A DNA stretch of 64,000 bases from Flavobacterium sp. W4I14. GTDB lineage: Bacteria; Bacteroidota; Bacteroidia; Sphingobacteriales; Sphingobacteriaceae. The stretch's first letter is position 1. Each line of letters opens with the position of its first letter. Below the pieces are notes generated by a model. The model worked only from the letters and a program-made list of their open reading frames with translations, was not told the origin of the DNA and ran no database searches. The stretch is taken from positions 5,890,001 through 5,954,000 of the forward strand of contig JAUSZU010000001.1 in the NCBI GenBank assembly GCA_030817875.1. Reading direction: 5' to 3'. Below are positions 1 to 8,061 of this stretch, one piece after another. The position numbers and the translations under genes were made by a program.

Positions 1-1926
1 TCGGCCCAGCAAGCTACAACACCAACGCCAGCTACCAATTATAACCCTGCTGAAGCCTTTGGACCATTATTTTATACACAAAACGGGAATGAATTCCGCT
101 CTGCGATTGGCGCACCCGGACCAAAATATTGGCAGAACCGCGTTGATTACAACATTACCGCTAGCCTCGATGAAACAAAAAACATGGTTACGGGTACCGT
201 TACCATTACTTACAAAAATAACAGTCCCGATAAATTGCCCTATTTATGGCTGCAATTAGACCAGAATACTTTTAAAGAAATTTCACGTGGTTATGCCATT
301 ACGCCATCGCGTAGCCGTTATGGTGCACAAGGTGAAAAATTTGATGGTGGTTATAAAATCCAGAACATCAGCGTTTCGCAAAAAGCTGCTGCTGTAAAAT
401 TTACGTCTTTGGTAGAAGATACGCGCATGCAGATCCGTTTAGATCAACCAATGGCAGCCAATGGCGATATTGTAACGATTAAAATGGATTATTCTTTTGT
501 TGTACCAAAAGAGGGATCAGATAGAACAGGACATTTAACTACAAAAAATGGTGAAATTTTTGCCATTGCACAGTGGTTTCCACGCATGTGTGTATATGAT
601 GATGTAATTGGATGGAATACTTTGCCTTATTGGGGCGGTGGTGAATTTTATTGCGAGTATGGCGATATTGATTTTGCCATTACTGCACCTGCAACCCATA
701 TCGTAATGGGCTCGGGCGAATTGTTAAACCCTGCTGAAGTTTTTACACCAGAACAACTAAAAAGGTGGAATGCCGCTAAACTTAGCGATGCTACCGTTCA
801 TATCCGTACAGAAGAGGAGGTAACAGATCCAAAATCCCGTCCGACGAAAGATAAATTAACCTGGAGATTTAAAATTTTAAATGCACGCGATGCGGCCTGG
901 GCTTCGTCTAAATCTTTTGTGTTAGATGCAGCAAGAATCAATTTGCCAAGCGGTAAAAAATCTCTGGCCGTTTCTGCACAACCGGCAGAAAGCAACGGTG
1001 TTGATGCTTATGGCCGTGGTGTAGAATATGTAAAATCTACCATTGAGCACTATTCAACCAAATGGTTCGAATACCCATATCCTATGGCCGTTAATGTGGC
1101 TACCAATGTAGGTGGTATGGAATATCCTGGTATTGTTTTTTGTGGCTGGAAAGCTAAAAAAGCAGGTGCATGGGGCGTAATCGATCACGAATTTGGTCAT
1201 ACCTGGTTCCCTATGATTGTAGGCTCTAACGAACGTAAATATGGTTGGATGGATGAAGGCTTCAATACCTTTATCAACGGTATTTCTAAAAGTAGTTTTA
1301 ATAAAGGCGAGTATGCCGCTCAGCCAACCGATATGAATAAAGTTGGTAAAAGCACCATCGGAAATCCGGTTTATGAAAACATGATGTTAATGCCCGATGG
1401 TATGGCAGAACGTAATATAGGTGTTAATTTATATTATAAACCAGGATGGGGCTTAGATATCTTGAGAAATCAGATTTTAGGTGAAGACCGTTTTGATTAT
1501 GCTTTCCGTCAATATATTAAAAACTGGGCATTTAAACATCCAACTCCATTTGATTTCTTTCGTTCAATGGAGAACGGTGCGGGAGAAGATTTAGCCTGGT
1601 TCTGGAGAAGCTGGTGGTTAAACAACTGGAAAATGGATCAGGGTATTGCTGGTGTTGAGGCCGTTAAGCAAGACGATAAATTGGTGGGCTACGCGATTAA
1701 AGTTGTAAACCTGGAAAAAATGCCAATGCCAATTATCCTACAGGTTAAAACCAAAAGTGGTAAAACTAATATCGTAAAAGTTCCTGTTGATGTTTGGATG
1801 AAAAATGCAACTTGGTTGGTACGTTATCCAACAACTGAAGAGATCGAATCAGTTACTTTAGATCCTAATAAAGTATTACCAGATTCGAATACAGATAATA
1901 ATACCTGGACAGCTGCAGGCAACTAA
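1..1926 (+). CDS. M1 family metallopeptidase, 5' end outside the window
   Basis: The frame is open from the first base, so the start and any signal peptide lie upstream; 641 residues are visible. The zinc site of the gluzincin M1 family is complete: HEFGH at visible residues 396-400 followed 18 residues later by the third ligand Glu in WMDEGFN (E419). The upstream GGMEYPG is the family's GxMEN-type exopeptidase motif with Tyr in the Asn position. The N-terminal part is a beta-rich domain typical of M1 enzymes, and the part after the catalytic domain is short. Family knowledge suggests an aminopeptidase that acts in the periplasm or on the cell surface. An internal ATG at 184 is not the real start, because conserved domain sequence continues upstream of it. 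A terminator follows 24 nt after the stop. Confidence 0.9.
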   Translation, partial: SAQQATTPTPATNYNPAEAFGPLFYTQNGNEFRSAIGAPGPKYWQNRVDYNITASLDETKNMVTGTVTITYKNNSPDKLPYLWLQLDQNTFKEISRGYAITPSRSRYGAQGEKFDGGYKIQNISVSQKAAAVKFTSLVEDTRMQIRLDQPMAANGDIVTIKMDYSFVVPKEGSDRTGHLTTKNGEIFAIAQWFPRMCVYDDVIGWNTLPYWGGGEFYCEYGDIDFAITAPATHIVMGSGELLNPAEVFTPEQLKRWNAAKLSDATVHIRTEEEVTDPKSRPTKDKLTWRFKILNARDAAWASSKSFVLDAARINLPSGKKSLAVSAQPAESNGVDAYGRGVEYVKSTIEHYSTKWFEYPYPMAVNVATNVGGMEYPGIVFCGWKAKKAGAWGVIDHEFGHTWFPMIVGSNERKYGWMDEGFNTFINGISKSSFNKGEYAAQPTDMNKVGKSTIGNPVYENMMLMPDGMAERNIGVNLYYKPGWGLDILRNQILGEDRFDYAFRQYIKNWAFKHPTPFDFFRSMENGAGEDLAWFWRSWWLNNWKMDQGIAGVEAVKQDDKLVGYAIKVVNLEKMPMPIILQVKTKSGKTNIVKVPVDVWMKNATWLVRYPTTEEIESVTLDPNKVLPDSNTDNNTWTAAGN

Positions 1927-1950
1927 TTTAGCCTGAATAATTAATTATAG

Positions 1951-1984
1951 CCTCCTGATTTTAAAAGATCAGGAGGTTTTTTAT
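1951..1984 (+). terminator. Rho-independent terminator after the M1 peptidase
   Basis: The arms cctcctgat (1951-1959) and atcaggagg (1968-1976) form a perfect 9-bp stem with an 8-nt loop, followed by a T-rich run. Confidence 0.85.
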
Positions 1985-2047
1985 TGCAAACAACCGACGG
2001 TTTACTAATTCTTATCGAATAATTTAGCACAAGTTAATTTATAGCAA

Positions 2048-2455
2048 ATGGAAAAAACTAATTTAGAAATCAGTAACCCTGAAGGCATATACGATCCCCG
2101 TCCGCATGGTTATTCTCACGTTGCTTCAGTTTCAGCTAATTCTTCACTTGTATTTGTTGCGGGCCAGGGTGGGAGCAGAACCGATGGTTTACTGAGTGAT
2201 GATTTCAGGACACAGGTAAGTATTGTATTCGAAAATATAGCTTTGGCTTTAAAAAGCAAAGGCTTAACCATGGCCAATATTGCAAAGCTCACTACATTGG
2301 TGGTCGATTATGATGAGGAGAAACATCATATCTTAATAGAAGCGTCTACTAAAGTATGGCCAGATCTAAAATTCCCAGTGAATACACTCATCCCTGTGCA
2401 GCGATTGGCTTTAAATGGAATGCTAATTGAAATTGATGCTACGGCTATTGGTTAA
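2048..2455 (+). CDS. RidA/YjgF family protein
   Basis: This 135-residue protein has the size and pattern of the RidA/YER057c/UK114 family: VFVAGQGG near residue 37, the FENIALALKSKG helix, and the C-terminal strand LNGMLIEIDATA. Canonical RidA enzymes hydrolyse reactive enamine/imine intermediates formed by PLP enzymes, using an Arg in a P-x-R motif before the last strand. By eye the corresponding segment is TLIPVQRLALNG, where the Pro-x-Arg spacing is not kept. It may therefore belong to a RidA subfamily without imine deaminase activity. It stands alone between a terminator and a repeat element. Confidence 0.85.
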   Translation: MEKTNLEISNPEGIYDPRPHGYSHVASVSANSSLVFVAGQGGSRTDGLLSDDFRTQVSIVFENIALALKSKGLTMANIAKLTTLVVDYDEEKHHILIEASTKVWPDLKFPVNTLIPVQRLALNGMLIEIDATAIG

Positions 2456-2517
2456 TTTATAAACTGATATTGTGTGTTTTTGGCAATGAAGGGTTTCGTT
2501 CTCCTGGAGGTTTTCAG

Positions 2518-2702
2518 TCCCGCTTTCCGCTTAAAGTCCTCGCTGCGCTGCGGGCTTCCACTTCATCCGATAGCTATCGGATCGGGTTTAGAAACATCGC
2601 TTCGATGCCTTGGCGCCATGCTAGGAGCAGACCTTTCATCCTAAACCTGCCATCCGCTTTATCCCGATTCTTCATCGGGATAAAGCGGATGGCAGGGCTA
2701 CA
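2518..2702. repeat. Dispersed palindromic repeat element, copy 1
   Basis: The intergenic stretch 2456-2801 carries no gene. The element begins with tcccgctttccgctt, contains a perfect 18-bp palindrome at 2565-2582 and then cgggttta, and ends in a perfect 23-bp stem (2646-2668 with 2674-2696, loop tcttc) next to gcagggcta. The copy at 31831-31972 has the same order of parts, and 62990-63052 holds the end part inverted. An ORF across this element is an artefact. It resembles REP-type extragenic palindromes. Confidence 0.8.
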
Positions 2703-2801
2703 TTTGTCAAGAACCATTGCACGTTTGTTTCCAAAAAAAATATAGCTATCATTAATTTGATGTTGCTAAAGCATTAATAATAAATTGAAAAAATTATACA
2801 G

Positions 2802-3413
2802 ATGGAAAAAGGAGAACGCAAAAATGTTTATAAGGCTTACAATAAGATGGGTAAGTGGTTTGCCGAAAACCGTTATACTGGTTTAGAAGAAAAAAACTAT
2901 TTGGACGATTTACTTAAGCGGTTGCCTCTAAATGCAAGTATTTTAGATTTGGGCTGCGGCAGCGGAAAGCCTATATTGGAATATCTGATCAGCCAAGATG
3001 TAAACGTTCTCGGAATCGATGCCAGTAAGCAGATGCTAGAATTGGCCAGACTAAATTTTCCAGACACACGGTTTATGCTGAAAGATATGCGTAAACTTGA
3101 TTTAGATGAAAAATTCGATGCAATAATTGCCTGGCACAGTTTTTTTCATCTCCCGGCAGCCGATCAGCCTGGTATGTTCAATATTTTTAGGCATCACCTT
3201 AAACCAAATGGCATTTTGTTGTTTACCTCGGGAACGGATAGAGGAGAGGTTTGGGGGATGAATGGTGGTGAAAACTTATTTCATGCTTCTTTAGCTACTG
3301 ATGAATATCAATCATTGCTTGAATCCAATCATTTTGAAGTACTTAGTCATATCATAAACGACCCTGATTGTGGCGGCGCAAATGTTTGGATGGTGCAATA
3401 TAAACCCCGATAA
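2802..3413 (+). CDS. Class I SAM-dependent methyltransferase
   Basis: The 203-residue protein has a Rossmann methyltransferase core. Motif I (LDLGCGSGKP, residues 49-57) binds S-adenosylmethionine, the acidic residue of motif II is in VLGIDASK, and motif IV lies near FDAIIAWHSFFHL. The layout matches the Methyltransf_11/25 families, which modify small molecules or proteins. The substrate cannot be read from the sequence. The gene starts 100 nt after the upstream repeat and is followed 20 nt later by the VF530-like gene, which has its own promoter-like box inside the gap. Confidence 0.85.
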   Translation: MEKGERKNVYKAYNKMGKWFAENRYTGLEEKNYLDDLLKRLPLNASILDLGCGSGKPILEYLISQDVNVLGIDASKQMLELARLNFPDTRFMLKDMRKLDLDEKFDAIIAWHSFFHLPAADQPGMFNIFRHHLKPNGILLFTSGTDRGEVWGMNGGENLFHASLATDEYQSLLESNHFEVLSHIINDPDCGGANVWMVQYKPR

Positions 3414-3421
3414 TTTTGCCT

Positions 3422-3429
3422 TAACTTTG
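3422..3429 (+). promoter_or_regulatory. Bacteroidota -7 box (TAnnTTTG)
   Basis: TAACTTTG matches the Bacteroidota -7 consensus and lies only 4 nt before the ATG at 3434, which suggests a very short or absent leader. No clear -33 TTTG is seen at the ideal distance. Confidence 0.4.
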
Positions 3430-3433
3430 CAGC

Positions 3434-3655
3434 ATGGCCGAACAGCAAAAAAACAATCCCTTACACGGTATTACTTTAGAAAAAATTGTAACCGATCTTC
3501 TGGTGCACTATGGTTGGGAAAAACTGGGATCACTGATCAGGATCGATTGTTTTAACAATAATCAAACGATAAAATCGAGCTTGAAGTTTTTAAGAAGAAT
3601 GCCCTGGGCCCGTAAAAAGGTAGAAGAATTATATCTTGATACGTTTCATAAATGA
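3434..3655 (+). CDS. VF530 (DUF2132) family small protein
   Basis: The 73-residue protein matches the VF530 family along its whole length: NNPLHGITLEKIVTDLL, HYGWEKLG, then IKSSLKFLRRMPWARKKVE. The family is a small helical fold suggested to bind DNA; its biological role is unknown. The ATG at 3434 puts the family's NNPLHG motif at residue 7, as expected. Confidence 0.85.
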   Translation: MAEQQKNNPLHGITLEKIVTDLLVHYGWEKLGSLIRIDCFNNNQTIKSSLKFLRRMPWARKKVEELYLDTFHK

Positions 3656-3660
3656 GATCT

Positions 3661-3776
3661 AATGATTGAGTTTTGAATTAGTGAATTTTGAATGAGTGAA
3701 TGTGTTAGGGGTCAAATCAAACATTTCATCAATCAGTCATCCAATATTTCTTCACTCAATCCTTCTCTCATTCAAT
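3661..3776. repeat. Word-repeat hairpin element (gaatgagtgaa / ttcactcattc type)
   Basis: The left half repeats the words gattgag, gaatta, gtgaatt and gaatgagtgaa. The right half has their complements (ttcactcaat, ctcattcaa). The same words in the same arrangement recur at 34761-34860. The two halves can fold into an imperfect long hairpin. No gene is present. Confidence 0.6.
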
Positions 3777-3838
3777 AATTATCTCACCTTGCAACCTTTA
3801 TCTACTTGTACTCGTCATCCTGATCTAAACTCTATCTT

Positions 3839-4237
3839 ATGAAAAATATTTTCTATTGTTTTTTGCTGATGCTTGTATTGAGCAGTTGCGCCCTTGGAGC
3901 TATGACTTCAATATATTCCATCTCAGGTGGAAAAGTTGATGTTCCAAAAAAAGAAATTTATAATGTTGTATATCAGGCTAACTTTGGCAACGGTTTAACA
4001 GCTGATGTAGCTTATACAAATGAAAGTGGGAAAGATATAGAATTAAAAGAGGTAAGTGCCGCTTGGGAAAAGACAGCGGTCCTAAAATCAGGTACCCACG
4101 CTAAACTTAAAACATTAGCTACTTCAACAACTAATGCTAAAGGTGAATATAAAATATTAGTTGATGGGAAAGTGGTTTCTGAATACGTTTTGAGCGGGAA
4201 AAGACTCAATTATACTTTCGCTTTCGAATTGCCTTAG
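3839..4237 (+). CDS. Small lipoprotein of unknown function
   Basis: The 132-residue protein begins with a lipoprotein signal peptide ending in LVLSSC (Cys17), so it should be anchored in a membrane facing the periplasm or outside. The rest is beta-rich: YQANFGNGLTADVAYTNESGKD, then an AWEKTAVLKSG segment, then GEYKILVDGKVVSEY. This resembles the immunoglobulin-like MmpS-type fold seen in many Bacteroidota lipoproteins, but that likeness is by eye only. No operon partner is apparent. Confidence 0.7.
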   Translation: MKNIFYCFLLMLVLSSCALGAMTSIYSISGGKVDVPKKEIYNVVYQANFGNGLTADVAYTNESGKDIELKEVSAAWEKTAVLKSGTHAKLKTLATSTTNAKGEYKILVDGKVVSEYVLSGKRLNYTFAFELP

Positions 4238-4315
4238 TTCATGAAATCTTCATGTTGATTTTCGAGATTTAATAAACAAAATAACAAGGTTTATTCATCA
4301 TTAATCAATTTGAAA

Positions 4316-4471
4316 ATGAAAGCAATTAAAGTTTTAGTAATCGCACTAGTAGCAGCTTTTACCATTAATACCGTGAGCGCTCAAACCACAACTGCAGCAA
4401 AAGCAGGTACCGAAAAATCACAGACTAAAAAAGGTCATAAAAAACATCATAAAAAGCACATAAAAAAGTAG
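4316..4471 (+). CDS. Tiny secreted His/Lys-rich protein, possibly shortened by a frameshift
   Basis: The 51-residue reading frame has a clear signal peptide (MKAIKVLVIALVAAF, cleavage after VSA at residue 22). A short mature part follows, ending in a KKGHKKHHKKH run. The last codons read CAC ATA AAA AAG TAG. With one more C (CAC CAT AAA AAA) the regular HKKHHKKHHKK pattern would continue and end in VAKA plus a TAA at 4478-4480. A 1-nt deletion near 4457-4459 is therefore likely, either real or a sequencing error. It is followed at once by a terminator, which supports it as a transcribed gene. Function is unknown; cation or polyanion binding is only a guess from composition. Confidence 0.6.
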   Translation: MKAIKVLVIALVAAFTINTVSAQTTTAAKAGTEKSQTKKGHKKHHKKHIKK

Positions 4472-4490
4472 CTAAAGCTTAAAAAGAGGA

Positions 4491-4521
4491 AGTCTTTCAG
4501 GTAAAATTGAAAGACTTTTTT
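4491..4521 (+). terminator. Rho-independent terminator
   Basis: agtctttca (4491-4499) pairs perfectly with tgaaagact (4508-4516) and runs into six Ts. It closes the small His/Lys-rich gene. Confidence 0.85.
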
Positions 4522-4716
4522 GTTAATGATCAAAGACTCAGATTACCGAAGTTTCAAAGGCCTGCGGAGCGTTGAATTTCAGAATTTGGACCGCCTAAGG
4601 GTTATTTAGAAAAAAATATATTTTTTTTGTCACACTTTTCAGTTTTTGGTGTCTTATAGTTGAAACCTTAAAAAAGGGTTTAATCAAACAGACCAACAAA
4701 AAAGACAATTTTAACT

Positions 4717-7533
4717 ATGAAAACCTATTTATGGATGTTGTTGTGCGTATTATCTACGAAAGCTTTCGCACAGCAGGCCGGTAATATAAGTGGAAAAATT
4801 ATTGAGGGGAAAACAAACCAGCCCATTGAATATGTGGGCATTATTTTATCCGGTAAAACTGATTCGGCCAAAAAAGTAGGCGTGGTAACCAACAAAGCCG
4901 GAGAATTTTCTTTTAATGCGGTTGCTAATGGTGATTATAAAATCAGGATTTCGGCCTTGGGATATAATTCCATCACCAAAAACATCAATTTGAACGGAAA
5001 GGCGGTAAACATTGGCACTTTAAAATTGGAAGAAGATGCTATTGCGCTAAAGGATGTAGCTGTAAGCGGCCGTTATGCTACGGCCACCATAAAAAAAGAT
5101 ACCATAGAATTTAATGCCGATGCTTATAAAACCAGGCCAAATGCCGCCGTAGAAGATTTATTGAAGAAGCTTCCAGGTGTAACCGTTGATAAAGATGGAA
5201 GTATTTTGGTACAGGGACAAAAAGTTACCCGCTTAACTGTTGATGGTAAGGATTTCTTTGGCACTGACCCTAAAACAGCAACAAAAAACCTCCCTGCAGA
5301 TGCAATCGCCAAAGTACAGTTGATCGACAGCAAAACACTTGAAGCAAAAGCCACAGGCATTGACGACGGTCAGCGCGAAAAAGTATTGAACCTCACCATT
5401 AAAGAAGATAAGAAAAAGGGCTGGTTCGGTAACGCCAATCTTGCAGGAGGAACAACCGATAAATATGGAAGTTATTTAAGTGCCAACCACTTTAATAAAA
5501 ACCTGCAGTTTGCTGTTCTGGGCATGAGCAACAATACCAATGATGCCAGTTTTGGTTACGATGACCTAAGTAGTTTCAGCGGTGGAAATATCGGAAATAT
5601 TTTTGCCCCACCTGCTGGGGGAAGTTTCTCTATCAATAACAATAACGGCAAAACAACTATTGGTGGGAGCGGTGTGTTTGATAACAATGCCATTGGACTC
5701 TACACCACACATAGCGGAGGCGTAAACTACAGTAATTCCTGGGGCAAAAACAATAAACTGGCCATCAGTGGAAGTTATTTTACTTATTTTTCTTCGGGTT
5801 TAGGTAATAAATTATCTAATATTCAGGACTTAAGCGCTGGCGATATTTTGCGCACCTTAGATAATACCGACCGGAATAGCAATAACCAGGCACACCGCTT
5901 TAATTTTAAAGCAGAATATCATCCCGATTCGTTAACAGATATGGTATTCCGGCCAAATGTGATCCTCAACAGTACCATCAACATCAACAACCGTACATTC
6001 AATGCTTATTTTGATGCTACAGGAAAAGCAAATGATGGAAGCCAGTATTACAATCAGCATAATTTCACCCCATCCTTATTTGGCGAGTTTACCGTGCTGA
6101 GGAGATTGGCCAATAAAAAAGGCTCGGTTTCGCTCAGGTTAAATGGCACACAGAATACCTTTAATGCTAACTGGTTAAATCAATCGCTGCTAAATCAATA
6201 TGTAAGTGGTGATACTACCGTTACCAATATCAATCAGCAGGCGAATCAGGAAAATGCCTCAAAAACATATACCATCAACGGAAATTATGCCAGGCAGTTA
6301 AATCAAAAGTGGAGTGCCAACCTTGCTTACGGTTATACAAGAAGCCTTGTTGATGCGCAGCAGATTACCTTTGATTATAATCCGACTATCGATCGCTACG
6401 AAACCATTGTGCCATCCTTAACCAATACTTTCGATAACCACAACAGCCAACAAGTTGCCGGCTTGGGTTTTATCTACACGGGAAAGGATTGGACCTATAA
6501 TTTCGGTTTAAATGCACAGGAAAGTTTATTAAATGCCAATGTATTTAATAATGTTGGTGCAAATATTGGCAATATTGAAAAATCGTATTACAACTTATTG
6601 CCGCGTTTAACAGTCAATTTTAAAAATAAAGCGAATCAAACCATTGCGATCAATTACCGTGCAAGCGTTAATCTGCCTTCGGTTACCGATCTGCAGCCTG
6701 TACAGAACAATACCAATCCATTATATCAAAGAATCGGAAACCCTGATCTCGAAGCCAGGAAAAATCATCGCCTATCAGTGAACTTTAATACCTTTAGTCC
6801 TGATAATAATCGCTATTGGAATGGATATTTCCTCTACAACCTATCTTTTGATGATACTGGAAATGATATTACCTATAACAATGGTATCCAAACGGTGAAG
6901 CCAATTAACGTAAATGGTAATTATTACCTGCGTGCCGGAACATTTTTTGGGATGCCATCAAAACTTAAAGGTTTAAGGATGAATTATGGTGCAAATTTCT
7001 TTACCGAACATAGAACAAACTTTATCAGCGGCGCTAAAAACATCACAAATAGGTTCGAGGTTGGCCCAAACATCAATTGGAGCTACGATATTGATGATAA
7101 ATTTAATGCTGGTATTTATGCTTATGTAGCCTATACCAAAGTAAATAATACTGCCGAATCGGCGATTGACAATAAATATTTTACGCTAAACAATTCTCTA
7201 AATCTGAGTTACGAATTCATTAAAGACTTAAGGATAGAAGCTGATGTGGATCATATTGGCTCTGCTGGCCGTGCCGATGGATTTAACAATAATTACTTTT
7301 TGCTTAATGCAGGTATCAATAAATATTTGATGAAACGAAGGGTAACCCTGAGCTTAAAGGGCTTTGATATTTTAAACCAGAATACCAGCATTGATAGAAT
7401 TGTAAATAGTAGCCGGATTGAAGATGTAAGGTATAACAACATCACACGGTATTTTTATTTATCACTAAATTACAAGTTAACCAAAGTGGGCGCAAACAAC
7501 CAAAGAAGCAACCCGCGTAATACGGTGAATTAA
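4717..7533 (+). CDS. Outer membrane beta-barrel protein with carboxypeptidase-like and plug domains
   Basis: The 938-residue protein has a signal peptide (MKTYLWMLLCVLSTKAFAQ). Next comes a CarboxypepD_reg-like beta-sandwich (about 22-110, starting ISGKIIEGKTNQPIEYVGI), a plug-like region (about 125-220, with ALKDVAVSG, LLKKLPGVTV and VTRLTVDGKDFFG), and a long barrel ending in FYLSLNYKL. This is the architecture of the outer membrane beta-barrel (OMP_b-brl_3) relatives of TonB-dependent receptors. These are common in Bacteroidota and often lack a SusD partner, as here. A role in uptake or export across the outer membrane is inferred; the substrate is unknown. It is not part of the downstream operon, since 425 nt separate them. 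Confidence 0.85.
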   Translation: MKTYLWMLLCVLSTKAFAQQAGNISGKIIEGKTNQPIEYVGIILSGKTDSAKKVGVVTNKAGEFSFNAVANGDYKIRISALGYNSITKNINLNGKAVNIGTLKLEEDAIALKDVAVSGRYATATIKKDTIEFNADAYKTRPNAAVEDLLKKLPGVTVDKDGSILVQGQKVTRLTVDGKDFFGTDPKTATKNLPADAIAKVQLIDSKTLEAKATGIDDGQREKVLNLTIKEDKKKGWFGNANLAGGTTDKYGSYLSANHFNKNLQFAVLGMSNNTNDASFGYDDLSSFSGGNIGNIFAPPAGGSFSINNNNGKTTIGGSGVFDNNAIGLYTTHSGGVNYSNSWGKNNKLAISGSYFTYFSSGLGNKLSNIQDLSAGDILRTLDNTDRNSNNQAHRFNFKAEYHPDSLTDMVFRPNVILNSTININNRTFNAYFDATGKANDGSQYYNQHNFTPSLFGEFTVLRRLANKKGSVSLRLNGTQNTFNANWLNQSLLNQYVSGDTTVTNINQQANQENASKTYTINGNYARQLNQKWSANLAYGYTRSLVDAQQITFDYNPTIDRYETIVPSLTNTFDNHNSQQVAGLGFIYTGKDWTYNFGLNAQESLLNANVFNNVGANIGNIEKSYYNLLPRLTVNFKNKANQTIAINYRASVNLPSVTDLQPVQNNTNPLYQRIGNPDLEARKNHRLSVNFNTFSPDNNRYWNGYFLYNLSFDDTGNDITYNNGIQTVKPINVNGNYYLRAGTFFGMPSKLKGLRMNYGANFFTEHRTNFISGAKNITNRFEVGPNINWSYDIDDKFNAGIYAYVAYTKVNNTAESAIDNKYFTLNNSLNLSYEFIKDLRIEADVDHIGSAGRADGFNNNYFLLNAGINKYLMKRRVTLSLKGFDILNQNTSIDRIVNSSRIEDVRYNNITRYFYLSLNYKLTKVGANNQRSNPRNTVN

Positions 7534-7958
7534 GTAAAATCTTTTAGGTTTTAATAAAGCCTCTGACAATTACTTCTGATAAGTAAATGTTAGGGCTTTG
7601 TGTTAGGTAATTATTAAAGAGTCTTCCCGCAGACTTTTGTCGATATTTTCTTTGTGTTAAATTCAGGCATATTCATAACTTTCCTAAGAGAAAACAAGGT
7701 AAGGATTAACCCACATCTCCCGCTAAGTTTGTTTTTTTTAACATCTTCATGTCGTTCTGATATGAAAATGATAAATTTTCATGGTTTAATCAAACGTTTG
7801 CGTTGTGTTTAAATGGTTTTTGCATTCAAAATCGCATAAATTAGGTTCTTAAACAAAAAAGCAATAACCGAGTGAGCGTTTTTGAAATCCGACTTACGCT
7901 CATTGTGCAAAAATTTAGGGTATATTGTTAAGCATTCAAGTTAATCTTAAAAAGGAAG
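7534..7958. other. Intergenic region upstream of the ChrA/sulfotransferase operon
   Basis: No coding sequence is supported here. The stretch is AT-rich and holds a LacI-type palindrome at 7791-7800 and a weak 7-bp inverted repeat, tgagcgt (7874-7880) with acgctca (7895-7901). The operon promoter is probably in this region, but no full TTTG/TAnnTTTG pair could be assigned. Confidence 0.5.
7791..7800. promoter_or_regulatory. LacI-type operator-like palindrome
   Basis: caaacgtttg is a perfect 10-bp palindrome with a central CG, the usual pattern for LacI/GalR-family operators (AAnCGnTT). The same site with the same left flank (aatcaaacgtttg) occurs upstream of the glycoside-hydrolase-like gene at 51730-51739. 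The regulator is not in the window. Confidence 0.4.
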
Positions 7959-8061
7959 ATGGAGTTATCAGTAGCAGGCGATATAATCAAAGAAAAAAAC
8001 AACACTGAAATATCTTTTCTTCACCTTTCTAAAAATTGGCTGTGTAAGTTTTGGCGGACAT
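7959..8061 (+). pseudogene. Detached N-terminal segment of the ChrA-type transporter
   Basis: An ATG at 7959, after aaaaaggaag, opens a frame (MELSVAGDIIKEKNN) that does not match ChrA beyond a short tail. In the next frame, codons 7987-8061 read through KYLFFTFLKIGCVSFGGH and continue into the main ORF. This is the typical first helix and FGG motif of CHR-domain proteins, and it has no ATG. A run of seven As (7993-7999) lies exactly where the two frames would need to join. One A too many, or a slip at this site, would explain the break. See the entry starting at 8062. Confidence 0.65.

Noticed and set aside
2470..2745. Open frame of 91 codons
   Set aside because: It runs through a dispersed palindromic repeat with an 18-bp palindrome and a 23-bp stem; the translation reflects the repeat, not a protein.
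3370..3555. Frame overlapping the methyltransferase end and the VF530-like gene
   Set aside because: It overlaps two genes with clear families and has no recognisable content.
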